Source: Chionoecetes opilio (lineage: Eukaryota > Arthropoda > Malacostraca > Decapoda > Majidae). Taken from it: a stretch of 64,000 nt of DNA. Below are positions 48,662-60,049 of this stretch, piece after piece; position 1 is the first letter of the stretch, and each line of letters starts with the position of its first letter. The stretch spans positions 1 through 64,000 of the forward strand of contig JACEEZ010023471.1 of NCBI GenBank assembly GCA_016584305.1. Direction: 5' to 3'. The notes under the pieces were generated by a model. It was given only the letters and a program-made list of their open reading frames with translations. It ran no database searches and was not told the origin of the DNA. Both the position numbers and the translations under genes were made by a program.

Positions 48662-50882
48662 ATATGTAGTGGCACCAGCCAGGAGTCTCGGATGAACGCT
48701 TGAGAGGTGCGTCTTGGTAGCGTGGATATCCGAGCTGTTCTGTTTGTCCTCTCGTGATTCAGGCCTCTCGTCTCCTCCGGTACACGGGTCGTTGAACCTA
48801 AACTTACTGCTGATAGCTGTAGCATTTGTACTGTGACATACTTAGCTCGAGCTTAGAGAGTGCAAGGTGTTCATGGGTCTCACGGTGAAACATAGCAGGA
48901 AAGATATACATATAATTATATATACATTACATATATATATAATTATATGTCTAAGATGTTCCTAAAAATATACTGTTTCTTTTGATGTTAAGTACTACAT
49001 GTACATATCCTGTATGGAAGTTATAATACGTGTGACACTTGTGTGATAATAGTTGTAATTCACTAGTAATAGTTATGAAAGTTATTATATATGTTAGAAG
49101 TAAAAACTGACTGACATTGCTTGGGCCGCTATATAATTTGTCCTCAAATTAGGCACATAAGAATTAGCTAGGGAATAACAAATGGTACACCTAACTAAAG
49201 GCTAAATATATATAAAATATAAACTCTAAACTTCCCAAAGCATAATTCCTATCGCTAAAAGTGAGTAAACTCTGAGCTAAATACAAGAAACATTTGGAAA
49301 ACAATGGATTACACGATGTTCAACATCAAAGAAAATTACATGGCCGAGTAAAATTATATATAAGTGTCAGTACTAGCGTGGGTAAATCCACAATGTGCAA
49401 ATATCACTGTTAAGAAATGTCAAGTGTAAGGTGTAGCAAGTGTACGTGTACCGTAGACGGTAGCTAGCAAGCTCAACTGTCAGCGAAAGTAGCTGTGAAA
49501 ATTTCAGGGAAAAATTGAAAACTTAAAATTAAAGTAATGAAATTGTAAACTTAAATCGTCAAGTAATCGTTAAAAACCATGAATGAGTCAAGTAATGACG
49601 AAGGCTCGTCTGACTCTAAAGCTGCTGCTGTGTTTGCATTGTGTGTGGGCAAATCCAAGATTGCCAAAAATCATACATAAATGATAATAAATCAATCCTA
49701 TTGTAGAAAATATTTTCACATCAGCGAGGGTAAAAATTGACTGGCAGAGAAATTAAATGAAGTTTACACATTTGAATGAACTTCAGAAAACATGGTGATG
49801 TATAACAGGAAGAGTGGTGAGCACTCTTGTATTGAACTTGTAAGAATCATGTGCTAAAGAAGCATGATTAACCATTAAAGTATGGATTATGCGTGAGGAC
49901 AAGAAACTGCCACTCAGGCGAATAAAATTTTTAGATTTGGTGTTTTCCACATGAGAGATAACTTAAAATGTACACCAAAATTGAAGTTTCCATGGGAGTG
50001 GAATAGGAAAAGCCTCCGATTGGAGGTAAATCATATCAAGGGAAATGCACAGGTAACTGGTAAAGCATTTCGAGCTGTAAAATGATAAGGTGGGCATATT
50101 TGGTATGACTTGGAATAATACATTAATCCTCATTAGGTAAAATTTTATATGCAACAGCTGAAACTTTTAAATTGGGAAAAAAAACTGGGCACAGATTGAT
50201 ATGATATTTACCGTATCTGCCATGAAAGGAGACAAAGTGTCTGAAACATGCATGGAGTTCTCAGAGAATAGCAAAGATGTTGATGGGAAAGTTACATTGA
50301 ACAGAGAACCATGTACAATTCCAGATAGGGTAAAAAATTTCAAATATGTTGATAGTGCCATGTGGTAGCAAAGGAAATGCTTTATCAATCCTTACTGAGA
50401 GGAAGAAAATTTCAGCTGTGAGTAATAAAATTAAATTCTTCAATGGTGAACAACGTTAAGAGAGATAAGTTTATCTGTGATCAAACAATGTTTTCTGAGG
50501 TCTGTATTAAGACAAGAAGTCATTCGTAATTTCTCTGCGAGTTTGAATTTGTTAGTAAATAATACTAAATGGTTAGTTAGATGTATAACAGTATAATATA
50601 GATGGATGTATAATAGGTAATACATGTGAGCATCATGTATGTAAATAGTTCTGGAGGAACTGCTTGTCATGCATATAGTACTTATATTAGTATGTTAGTA
50701 AGTACACAATCCTATCATTCAAATAGTGATTGTGGTACAACAGGAAGGACTAAGTAAATCATTCCTGTAGTGAATGTAATTCACGTATGCATTTAATACA
50801 TGGGTTAGAAATTAATACAAGGGGTTAGTATTTTCATGCAAGAAAATAATGTATTTCAACAATAAGTGCGTAATAATTCCTT
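48662..50882. other. Unassigned AT-rich 2.2 kb
   Basis: A self-complementary ATATATAATTATATG block lies at about 48905-48945. A 34-codon frame from ATG 49579 (begins MNESSNDEGSSDSKAAAVFA) and a stretch around 50210-50365 (GDKVSETCMEFSENSKDVDG) have amino-acid composition of real proteins, so an old element may lie here, but no domain or boundary can be named. Confidence 0.25.
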
Positions 50883-50974
50883 CAATGGACCCTACCCATA
50901 ACTACGTCACGGTTTGCTTTACATCGGTGCATTGTGGGGATAAGGCGGGGTCGCCGCGGGTGGCCCTACGAAGG

Positions 50975-51363
50975 GAAAACTACGGCGATGGAAGAATTTC
51001 GAGTTTTTTTGCGCGAAATTGATATTCCAGTGCTATATTACTTTTTCTCGCTGACAACACTATAGAGAAAAAACCTGAGGTAATGGCTGATGTGAGAGGC
51101 TTCAAAACCAAAAAAACAGAGTCATAACAGAGCCTCGTCAAAAGGTAAGCAACTGGTGGGTACGTAATGTGTCCCTATCACTTGTTACTTCTTAATGAGA
51201 CTCTGTTTGACTGTTTTCCTGGTTTAGAAGCCTTTGCACATCAACCATCACCTCAGGTTTTTCTCTATGTTGTCAGCGAGCAGGGAAATATAGCACCTGG
51301 ATATCAATTTCGCCCAAAACAACTCTAAATTTTTCATCGTCGTAGTCTTCTCTTTGTAGGTTG
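50975..51363. repeat. Inner palindrome of the left arm of E
   Basis: TCATCGTCGTAGTC / GGCGATGGAAGAA-type outer parts, GAAATTGATAT / ATATCAATTTC, GCTGACAACA / TGTTGTCAGC and AACAGAGTCA / TGAGACTCTGTT pair across a centre near 51165. Confidence 0.8.
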
Positions 51364-51521
51364 TACATATTCATGGTTATGATAGTATTAAATATCTTAT
51401 TAATTGAGTTCTTTTGTTGTCTTTCCTCATAAAAATTACATCATGGTTTTAAGTTGTTACTTGACGAGCCAATGAATACTCTTGAGTCTATACCAACATC
51501 ACCAACCTTTGCTTTGATTTA

Positions 51522-51807
51522 TCTTATTACTCCATCCATAAAAAGTTGAATAACCACCGTGACATTACCCATCTTATTGGTACCTGGTACTGTCGTCTAC
51601 CGATATTTTTATCCCTACACAAATCGGGAAACTCGCCGGCGGTAATGGCTAGGTTAGATTTTGCTTTAAATTTATCTTATTACTCCATCCAAAAACAAGT
51701 TGCTAACCACGGTGACATTACCCACCTTGCCTCAGGGTACCTGGTACTCTCTTTCTACCAAAATGCTCGTCCCTACATAAATGGGGAAAACTCGCCAAAC
51801 GGAAAAA
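51522..51807 (+). repeat. Two tandem 140-bp units in the left arm of E
   Basis: Both units run TCTTATTACTCCATCCA, AA.CAAGTTG, GTGACATTACCCA, GTACCTGGTACT, GTCCCTACA.AAAT and AACTCGCC. The plus-strand 92-codon frame here and its mirror at 53032-53310 (minus) are translations of the repeat and not genes. Confidence 0.8.
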
Positions 51808-51844
51808 ATAGTCGGTGTCTCTGAAAACGACCGCGAAACTCTCG

Positions 51845-52860
51845 TCCATTAAAACCCAGGTTAGGTTACCGTTAGCTAGGTAAAGGTCAGTTAGGTTAGG
51901 TATTCATAATCACAGGTAAAAGCTTATTAGTTATACATACATACTCCACTCCATACACACTCTTTAACCCTTCAATACACCCCACATTCCCTCCAGTCTA
52001 CTCTGTCATATGATTTGGTATTAGTCCAGATGACACCGAACTCATTTTGGGTGGACGAAAACTATTTTTTCTGGTGTGTTTTTTATGTGTTTTGAATGAA
52101 TCTGCTAACCGTTTCTGTTCGCAATTTTTTTTTTTTTTTTTTTTTTTTGGAAAAAATGAAAAATAAATAAATTAAACCCTAAACCTAACCTAACCTTTAC
52201 CTATACCTAACCCTAACCCATACCAAACCTATACCTAACCTAACCTTCACCTAGCTAAAAAAAACAAAAAAACAACAACTAACCTTTCCCTAAAAAAAAA
52301 AAAAAAAAAAATTGAAAACAGAAACGGTTAGCAGATTCATTCAAAACACATAAAAACACACCAGAAAAAAATAGTTTCGTCCACCAAAGTGAGTTCGGTG
52401 TTCATCTGGACTAATAACCAAATCATATGACAGAGTAGACTGGGAGGGAATGTGGGATGTTTTTGAAGGTTTAAAGAGTGTGAAATGGGAGGGGAGTATG
52501 TATGTATAACTAATAAGCTTTTACCTGTGATTATGAATACCTAACCTAACTGACCTTTAACCTAGCCTAACGGTAACCTAACCTGGTTATAATGGACGAG
52601 AGTTTCGCGGTCGTTTTCAGAGACACCGACTATTTTTTTTTGGCCTACATTAGGTGCTTGTTCTAATGGAGATAGTTTTATATTTTGCGCAAACCCAAAA
52701 ATATTTTTTTTTTTAAATCCGATTTTTATGGTACCGTTTCATTAAAACACTGAATCGGGGTCTTTAGGTTTTAATGAAACCTAAAAGGGTTTAGGTTAGG
52801 TATACTTTGTGGTTAAGGTTAGGTTAGGTTTCATTAAAACCTAAAAGGTCAGGTTAGGTT
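51845..52860. repeat. TTAGG/CCTAA-like blocks in E
   Basis: Degenerate arrays occur at about 51845-51905 (plus TTAGG), 52175-52255 (CCTAA, at the palindrome centre), 52540-52585 (CCTAA) and 52785-52860 (TTAGG). CCTAACCTAACC-type perfect pairs are present. This is the arthropod telomere motif. T and A homopolymers of about 18-23 flank the central block. Confidence 0.7.
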
Positions 52861-53464
52861 TCATTTTTTTTTTTTTTTTTTTTAATGGTTTTACGAAAAA
52901 TAAAACTATCTCCATTAGAACAACCCACCTATTGTAGCCAAGAAAAAAGTCTGTGTCTCTGAAACGACCGCGAAACTCTCGTCCATTATTACCCCTAACC
53001 TAATCATTACCGTCGGCGAGTTTTCCCCGATTTATGTAGGACGAGCATTTCGGTAGACGAGAGTACCAGGTACCATGAGGCAAGGATGGGTAATGTCCCC
53101 GTGGTTATGCAACTTGTTTATGGATGGAGTAATAAGATAAATCAAAGCAAAATCTAACCTAGCCATTACCGCCGGCGATTTTTTCCCGTTTTTGTGTAGG
53201 GATAAAAATATCGGTAGACGACAGTACCAGGTACCATAAGAGGGGTTTAATGCCCCACGGGGTTTATGCAACTTGTTTATGGATGGAGTAATAAGATAAA
53301 TCAAACCCAAAGGTTGGTGATGTTGTTAAGACTCAAGAGTATTCATTGGCTCGTCAAAGAAAACACTTAAACCATGATGTACCATACTTATTATGAGGAA
53401 AGACAACAAAGGAACTCAATTAATAAGATATTTTTAATACTATTATAACCATAATATGTACTAG

Positions 53465-53880
53465 AACCTCAAAAGAAGATTTAACGACGATGAAAAAATT
53501 TAGAGTTGTTTTGGCGAAATTGATTTTCCCAGTGCTATATTTCCGTGCTCGCTGACAACATAGAGAAGACCTGAGGTGATGGTTGATGTGCAAAGGCTTC
53601 TAAACCAGGAAAACAGTCACAGCAGAGTCTCATTAAGAAGTAAGCAAGTGATAGGGACACATTACGTACCTACCAGTTGCTTACCTTTTGACGAGGCTCT
53701 GTTATGACTCTGTTTTCTTGGTTTAGAAGCCTCTGCACATCAGCCATTACCTTAGGTCTTCTCTATAGTGTTGTCAGCGAGAACAGAGCACAGTAATATA
53801 GCACCTGGAATATCAATTTCGCGAAAAATAACTCGAAATTCTTCCATCGCCGTAGTTTTCCCTTGTAGGTCCACCCGGGG
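53465..53880. repeat. Inner palindrome of the right arm of E
   Basis: Mirror image of 50975-51363, with the same nested inverse pairing (GTCATCAC..., AAACCAGGAAAACAG against TGTTTTCTTGGTTT). Confidence 0.8.
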
Positions 53881-53934
53881 CGATCCCGCCTTATCCCCAC
53901 AATGCACCGATGTAAACAAACCGTGACGTAGTTA

Positions 53935-54062
53935 TAGTCCGGCAGCTTAGTGAAATGATGGGGACATGCCGGATAAAAGCACCAAAATTTTTTCAGGCAC
54001 TCTACAGGCTCCTAGCTATGATTTTGAGAGGGGAGACAAATGACCCCATCACTCAGAGGTTT
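53935..54062 (+). repeat. Left terminal inverted repeat of D
   Basis: Pairs with 59303-59445. Outer 8 bases TAGTCCGG are identical in both. Confidence 0.85.
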
Positions 54063-54389
54063 AAAAGGAACGCTTCTTTATTATTTTGACATTTCCGCTG
54101 TGGAAATTAGGGTAAAGGGGGTTTTTTAAAAGAATAGTCAAAAGGGATAATGTTTATTGGATGCAAGTTATCTTATTATTATTATTTAATTACTCCAGAA
54201 CAAATATTCCAATATGGCTGTCAAAAAACATAAATTCAATATTTATTCGACTTTAAACTCCCCTGGGGACATCGCGAAATCCCATGTATTTTTATTAGCA
54301 AACACAAATTTAAAAACATACTCCTTGCAATTCAAAAATGACAGTGGTTATCTACTGACGGTGCATTATGAAAATAAGTATTCATTAAG
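54063..54389. other. D, 3' non-coding region
   Basis: AT-rich spacer between the repeat and the gene end. A 113-codon plus-strand frame (54214-54555) overlaps the opposite-strand gene end and has no motif. Confidence 0.45.
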
Positions 54390-57300
54390 CTCATTATCAA
54401 CAATCATGTTCTTCCTGTACAGCTGCAGGAATGCCCATGTTTTTGTTAAGCACCAGTATCACAATGCAGGTATGATTCATAATTGTAATTATGTGTCTAC
54501 TTCCACATTTGCAGCTCCCACAGTTCGGGCTTTTCCAGCTGGTTTTCTTGCATAAACATCTCCCGCCACAACCGCAGCACTTTTGCAGGCACACTTCACA
54601 AGTTCACTTCAGCCTTTGCTGCCGCGGCTGCGAGCTCCAGACAGGAACCCAGGACTTTGTTTCTGCATCCAGTGTCCAACCGCAGCCTTCAGCAGTTGGT
54701 GTCTGTTGTTGGGCCTGGTGACAGGTTGTCCAGATGCCAGCCTGGTACACTGCACGCTTGGTGTGCTGCAGCAGGGCCCTGTTGGGGTTTGGGGGATGTT
54801 CTCCATCGTCTGTTTTTCTGGCAGAACATTTCCCTTTCTTGCTTCATTCACCGACACCAAGGGCTGGTCTTGTCATATAAAACGACTGTAAACGTTCCAG
54901 CATCTGGAACTCCTGGCAATCCACGGTGATTTGTGCATGTGGATGTTCTACGATAAAGTTGAAGGCATCTGTGACTTCGGTATATCCCACCCCATGCTTC
55001 CCAAACCGACTTTTCCCCTTTCCAAAGAAAGAAGAAGTCGTTCACACCCTGTGAAGCTGTGGAACACTGGTAGCGCTGTGGACTTCTCTTTGCCCAGAGT
55101 ACTACAGATGGCATTGATGTGTAAAAAAGGAATTTCCCTTGCCACTGCCGAAGGCGACCCAGATGTCAGCCGATGGATACTTGCTGGCTAGAAATTTGAT
55201 ACTTCCCGATGAGGATGACAAGAACGTCAGTATCCACGGTGCGTCCCAAAGCATGTGGTGCATCCACTCTCTAGGGCATCTTGTAGATGGCCCAAACAAT
55301 TCTTGTGTCTGCCTCTTCGTGGTCACATGGCGGCATCGAGTGGTCAGTGCCACTGCAGACTACAGAGGCTCCAGATGTTGAAAAGACCTGCTTTCCGTCT
55401 GGGAAAGGTAGTGGATACAATCTTCTCTGATAGGAACTGGAAGAGTTCAACCTTGTTTGGGGGGTCACGCAGGAAATCGGGCCAATTGCCTGGGACCTTG
55501 GCCCTGGCCTGCCACCTTCCTTCGTACCCCTTTCCCCCGTTTCTCTCTGGTTGATTCTTTGATACTGTTGTCCAGGTACCTGTCCCATACACACATCTAC
55601 TCTCATAGAGGTTTCCAGTTGCCTCATGATGGGGGGAACAAACACTCCACTTGCATAATCGTCAAATGTAGTGATGCCAGTCACTGGGAGGAGGTGTACC
55701 ACAGCAGCACCATCGAGCACTCTACATCAAATGAGCCAGAGGTTCTTCTTGCGTCTTCTGGGCCAGAATGTTGGTGAGATCGGACTTCTTCCCTTGTCGC
55801 AGCTTCCCTCTTTCAGCCAAAGAAGGAGGGTATGGGTGTTTTCTCATGCTTGAAAAAGGGTGTCCAGGTCCCCATCACGGTGCTGTGTGACTATGTAGAG
55901 ACGGGAAAAGGGGGCCCCACGTCATCCTTCAGCATAGACACTGTCCGACCTGCTTACTCTTCGTCTTTGGTGTTGGCGATCTGAACAGGGCAATTTGTTT
56001 TTCTTAATTGGGTCATGGATGGAGTGTTTTAGCATCTGTCAACACTGACTTTTTGTATGTCTCATACTGCTTCTTTGCAACAGGCTCTACTGTGCGGACT
56101 GTGTTGACAACAGGATGGTCGATGACATTCCCGTGTGCAAGTGCCAGGAGTTCGGGGTGTCATCCTTGAAGGGGGTTTCCCATCTCACTGATGACCTGGA
56201 TAAGGTCCACATTTTTTGCTTCTGGATAGTCTTCTGGGTAGATAGACCCTCCTGTGAGGGTTTACTGGTCATCATTTGGGGTGTCGGCATACTGCTCCCC
56301 GAACTCTGCCAGGAGTCGCGCCTGCTCCGGTCCCGCAACCATCCACCTCCTGAAGGCAACGGGGTTTTCTCGGTAAGGCCCACTGTTTCCTCCTTCACCT
56401 TTCACAAGCTCGTTTGTTTTGTTCGTGGGTTTGGGTCAATGGGTATAGTGAGAACCTCTTGGCTGTTTTCGAAACGACCCAGTTCCCGTGGACTTCAAAT
56501 TGGTGTTAAAACTGCGGGGGGCAGACTCTCCATGTCCCTATATGCACCGGGAGCCACCTGGCATATTTTCTGGTGGTCCAGAGCGAAGAACCATGGCACA
56601 AGAGCTTTCAGTGTCTCAACGTAAAAGGGGAAATCTTGTTCTCTGTGTGCACGTACAAAGATCAGGCCAAAAATTTTCCCAAAGCCGCAGGATGGTATCC
56701 CAGAAATGGAATGTTGGACTCCTGGCAGCCATGCCCCGTCTCCATGCCTCAAAACCTTCATCATTGCTTGGTGTTTCACCAACTGCCTCTTGGTGAGCAT
56801 CCCGCTGAAATCTTGGCCAGTGCGAGAGCACTGACTTGGGGGGCGTGTCTGGTCTTCGTGAGGTGTGAGGCCGTCAGGAAAGAGTTCGCAGTGCCAGACG
56901 ATGCAATGCCTGCTTGAGTTAATGCGGTTGTCCAGCCTGATGCCTCAAGTATCCCCAAGTGTCTTTCCAAACAGCCATCTCAACATGGAGACCTCCAAAC
57001 ATGAACCACGTACTGGTCTTCGCCATGTGTGTGCGGCCAGTGCCACTGAACGAACTTGGCCAGTGCATACAGCGGAGCATCAAAGGCAATGACGGGAAGT
57101 TGCCCAGGATTCAGAAACTGTATGGCTTCACGCAGAACATTCACCCCATGTTTGACATTGCTGCAGTGGCACCTTCTCACTGAAGAGCGGCAGGAGCTGA
57201 GTTGATTGCAGGCTGCAAGTCAACGGGGCTCTCTTCCCACAGGAGGCGTGGTAAGCAGACCAGGCAACAGCATCTCCCCTGACCAACTTTTCCCTTTTCC

Positions 57301-58990
57301 CCATGAGCAAAATGGCATGTTCCAGCCACTTGTTCTCTTTGTCGCGGGCCTTGTCAAGTGTCCACGATGGGCCCGGATGTCATACGAAGTCCTCGGCACA
57401 GCCACGCTTTCCTTCCGAAGTGCCACAGCTGGAACAGGGGTGAAGTTTTCAGGCGTCTATGGTCCTGGTGGTTTTTTTTTAGAAGGGCTAGGCTGATCTC
57501 ACTCGGGGATTGGCCCATGTTTGAAACTGGTAGGAAACTGGAACAGGCGATACCTGTCCATGGAATGATCCTTTTGGCTGTTGTGCTTGAGGGGTTGTGG
57601 TCAATATTATCAAGGGCCCCTACAGTGAAGAGCTGAAAGCGCAACTGGACGGGGCACAAAACTCCCTTTCTCTTCATGTCCTCACACACAGCAGAAAGCC
57701 AGGTGATTCTCTAGGTGGAGCACCCGGTCATAACTGACACTCAGCCCAAGTCATGCTCTGGGTAACAAGTTTTCTTGACCTAGTCTGCGTGTGGAGGTTC
57801 AGGCCAATGTAGAGTGGTAGGGGTGGCTAAATTTCCAACGAATGTCGTGATCGACTGCTTGGTATTTGCTTGTCTCTTCTGGCTCTCTTTTTGCAGTTGA
57901 AGAGTATGATCTGTGAGGCAGTGAGACGGCCTGGGAATCGTGCATTCCTGACTTTCAGTCAGCTCCTTTCATCAGCATGGTCACCATACTCTTGAGGTTG
58001 GCTGGAACAGAGTTCTTCTGGCAGTCGGGGGGAAAAAGGAGCCACTGAAGTTGAAACCACAGGAACGAAAGATGCCCCTCTCGCAAATCCTGGCAGCTTT
58101 TGCCAAAATTAGTGCATCTCCTTCATAGTCAGTCTCCATGGCCTGTTTCAGCATTTGTTGCATGCCTTTTTCAAAGACAAGTAGCACATTTTTTTCCATC
58201 ACTTTGCTCTTGGGGAATATGGAAAGTGCTTCAGGATTTCCCTCTTTAAAGCGAATTTTGTTGACTTCACTCCTGATGCCAAAGTCAGCAAGACGACTTT
58301 CGTAGAGATGCCGTGGGGAAAGCAAACTTGAAGGCAATGGGGCCTTTTTCCCAAACTTCATTCTCTATGTAAGTGACCAGCTCAGCAAATGCTCTTGCTC
58401 GGGCTTTCTTGTCTGGTTTACGGGCATCCTGTAGGTTTTCCCTGTTCCTGATCAGGGACGGTGACGATTCCCCAGTCCAACCAGCAAACAAAATGGTACT
58501 TGGCCTCCAGTGCAATGAGGTCACCGACACCTTCAAACCTGGGCACAAATCTGAATCCAACAGATCTCGGGCCATTGACCTAACATTGTCATCTGCCCCT
58601 AGGTTTTGAACTCATGCAGGAGTCCATCTTTTTTGGGGCAAAATATGCAGCTGGTCTTGTCGAAACATTTGCGTGGACACGGCATCGGTCTTCTGGAGCG
58701 GAGTGCTATCTCTCCCCCGCTTCTTCGCCCTTGCCAGTTTCTGTGTGTTGAATTGGTCGTGACATGATTTGTGCCACTGTGCATGATTCCTGATCAACTC
58801 ATCCACGTCTGTGGCAGCACCAAATGCAAGAGGCACTGGCAGAGCGTTGAGTTCTCTGAACTGAGTCACTTTCTCCAGGAAAGATCCATAGACGCTGGGG
58901 CCGACTTGTCCGCTCCATGTGCATTTAAGGGACAGCGAAGTGGCTCAGAGGTTTTCTTCTGGCAGACTGCAACACGCTGACCAATCCATC
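54390..58990 (-). pseudogene. Large transposon-encoded protein of D (broken)
   Basis: Minus-strand fragments in order suggest one protein of about 1500 residues: an N-terminal NHAQWHKSCHDQFNTQKL with a nearby cysteine pair (about 58700-58790, probable zinc finger); RAFAELVTYIENEVW (about 58385-58430); FKEGNPEALSIFPKSKV (about 58200-58250); LFTVGALDNIDHNPSSTTA (about 57585-57640); VIAFDAPLYALAKFVQW (about 57045-57095); ALVPWFFALDH (about 56580-56610); LDGAAVVHLLPVTG (about 55675-55715); CDHEEADTRIV (about 55310-55340); LPVFHSFTGC (about 55050-55080); and a cysteine-rich end C..CCGCGGRCLCKK (about 54540-54590). I recall this domain set from repeat-derived proteins of many invertebrates, but do not know a named superfamily. 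At least ten frameshifts or stops break it. Confidence 0.65.
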
Positions 58991-59302
58991 ACAGATGAGG
59001 ACTGGGGGTCTTCAAAATCTGCAACACACAAAACAAAACAGTTAGCAGACATTGTGCATCCTTAACTAAGTACATGTACGTAAGTAATTCATGGTCATAC
59101 ATGTAAGCCTAAATTTCCCTTTTAATAGAACGGTTGTCCTGGTAAATTTGAAAAGTGTGATCTTGAAGTTAAGAAGGGATGAAAAAAATAACAAACTAGT
59201 GGATGTATTGCATATACGGAATATTTCTTTTGCCATAAAGGCGAATCTTGATTTCATCAAGATTTTTCTAAGTGAAAATTAGCCGTTATCACAAAATGGT
59301 TC
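58991..59302. other. D, 5' non-coding region
   Basis: AT-rich, between the gene start and the right inverted repeat; would contain the promoter. The small frames on both strands (59066-59282) show nothing. Confidence 0.4.
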
Positions 59303-59445
59303 ATAGAGGTTCTGAGTAAATTGGATCGTTTGTCCCCCCCTCTAAAAACATAGCTAGGACCCTGTAGAATGCCTGAACAAAATTTGGTGCTTTTTTTCCG
59401 GCATGTCCCCATCCTCTTGAAATCTGGTCCTTAGCGGCCGGACTA
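59303..59445 (-). repeat. Right terminal inverted repeat of D
   Basis: See left repeat. It includes an insertion of about 15-20 bases relative to the left one (around GGACCAGATTTCAAGAGG in reverse). Confidence 0.85.
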
Positions 59446-59470
59446 TTATGTCTGGGCCCATTGAGGAAGA

Positions 59471-60049
59471 ATGAAAGTCATGCAATGCACTGTGGTTTCA
59501 ACTTTAACAGTTACATAAAAGTATTCTAATGTGAAGAGATATCATAGGTTTCTAGGTTCAGCTTGTCTATTAGAGTTTCATCGTGCAAGAGTTACCCAAA
59601 GGGAACATGGAAACTATATCAGTTTCTACTAGTAGTTGGTCAGAACAATATGTAGCTAAACCAAACAAAAAATTTGTAAACTCCAATGTTAAATATTTTT
59701 CAAGAGTGTAAATTAACCTTGGCTTAGTGTGTTGTGTAGACCTTTTCCTAAAAAGAGAACAACACACATTAAAATTCAGAATACATGGTAATTGTGAAAT
59801 AAACAGGTTTAACTGATATAAAAAGTAATGATATGGAATGGTATGGAATGGGGAAAGACACTACTGTTATGAGTGTGTGACCGCAATTTTTGACGGTAAT
59901 CATTTGTAGCAGTGTTTATCATTTAAATACAGGTGTGTCCCCGTGTTTTAGTATTTGGGCATGGGATTCTTCCCCTGTATCTAATCCTCTAGCTACTCGT
60001 TTAACCTGGTCCAATATGGACTGTCTTTGCATTGGGATTTATAAATATG
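59471..60049. other. Unassigned; probably the 3' region of element H
   Basis: No gene. A pyrimidine run ATTCTTCCCCTGT at about 59966-59978 would be a polypurine tract on the minus strand, as expected between the H integrase and its 3' LTR. No LTR could be delimited because the other copy lies beyond the window. Confidence 0.3.

Larger units (their letters stand above)
53935..59445 (-). mobile_element. D: 5.5-kb DNA transposon inserted in the right repeat of E
   Basis: Ends are TAGTCCGGCAGCTTAG (53935) and CTTAGCGGCCGGACTA (59430-59445). The inverted repeats extend about 130 bp (GGGGACATGCCGGA, AAAGCACCAAAATTTT, TAGCTATG, GAGGGG.GACAAA), with a 15-20 bp length difference. TTA flanks both sides (53932-53934, 59446-59448). 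The left repeat of E has TAA once at the equivalent place, so TTA is a true 3-bp target duplication. Between the repeats is one large minus-strand gene. Confidence 0.85.
50883..59470. mobile_element. E: hierarchical palindromic element (interrupted by D)
   Basis: The left end (CAATGGACCCTACCCATAAC and on, CTACGTCACGGTTTG) is mirrored at the right by GTGACGTAGTTA, then D, then TGTCTGGGCCCATTG. The arms run 50883-52222 and 52223-53934 plus 59449-59470. Each arm includes its own inverted repeat of about 190-bp arms (50975-51363; again 53465-53880) and two tandem units of about 140 bp (51522-51807; 52998-53300). The right arm has an extra stem (52632-52955). About 3.05 kb without D, no coding sequence. 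Confidence 0.8.

Noticed and set aside
51546..53310. Two related 92-codon frames on opposite strands
   Set aside because: They arise from the tandem 140-bp units in the mirror arms of E; a palindrome necessarily yields matching frames.
54214..57636. Many plus-strand frames of 60-169 codons in D
   Set aside because: They are antisense to the motif-bearing minus-strand gene.
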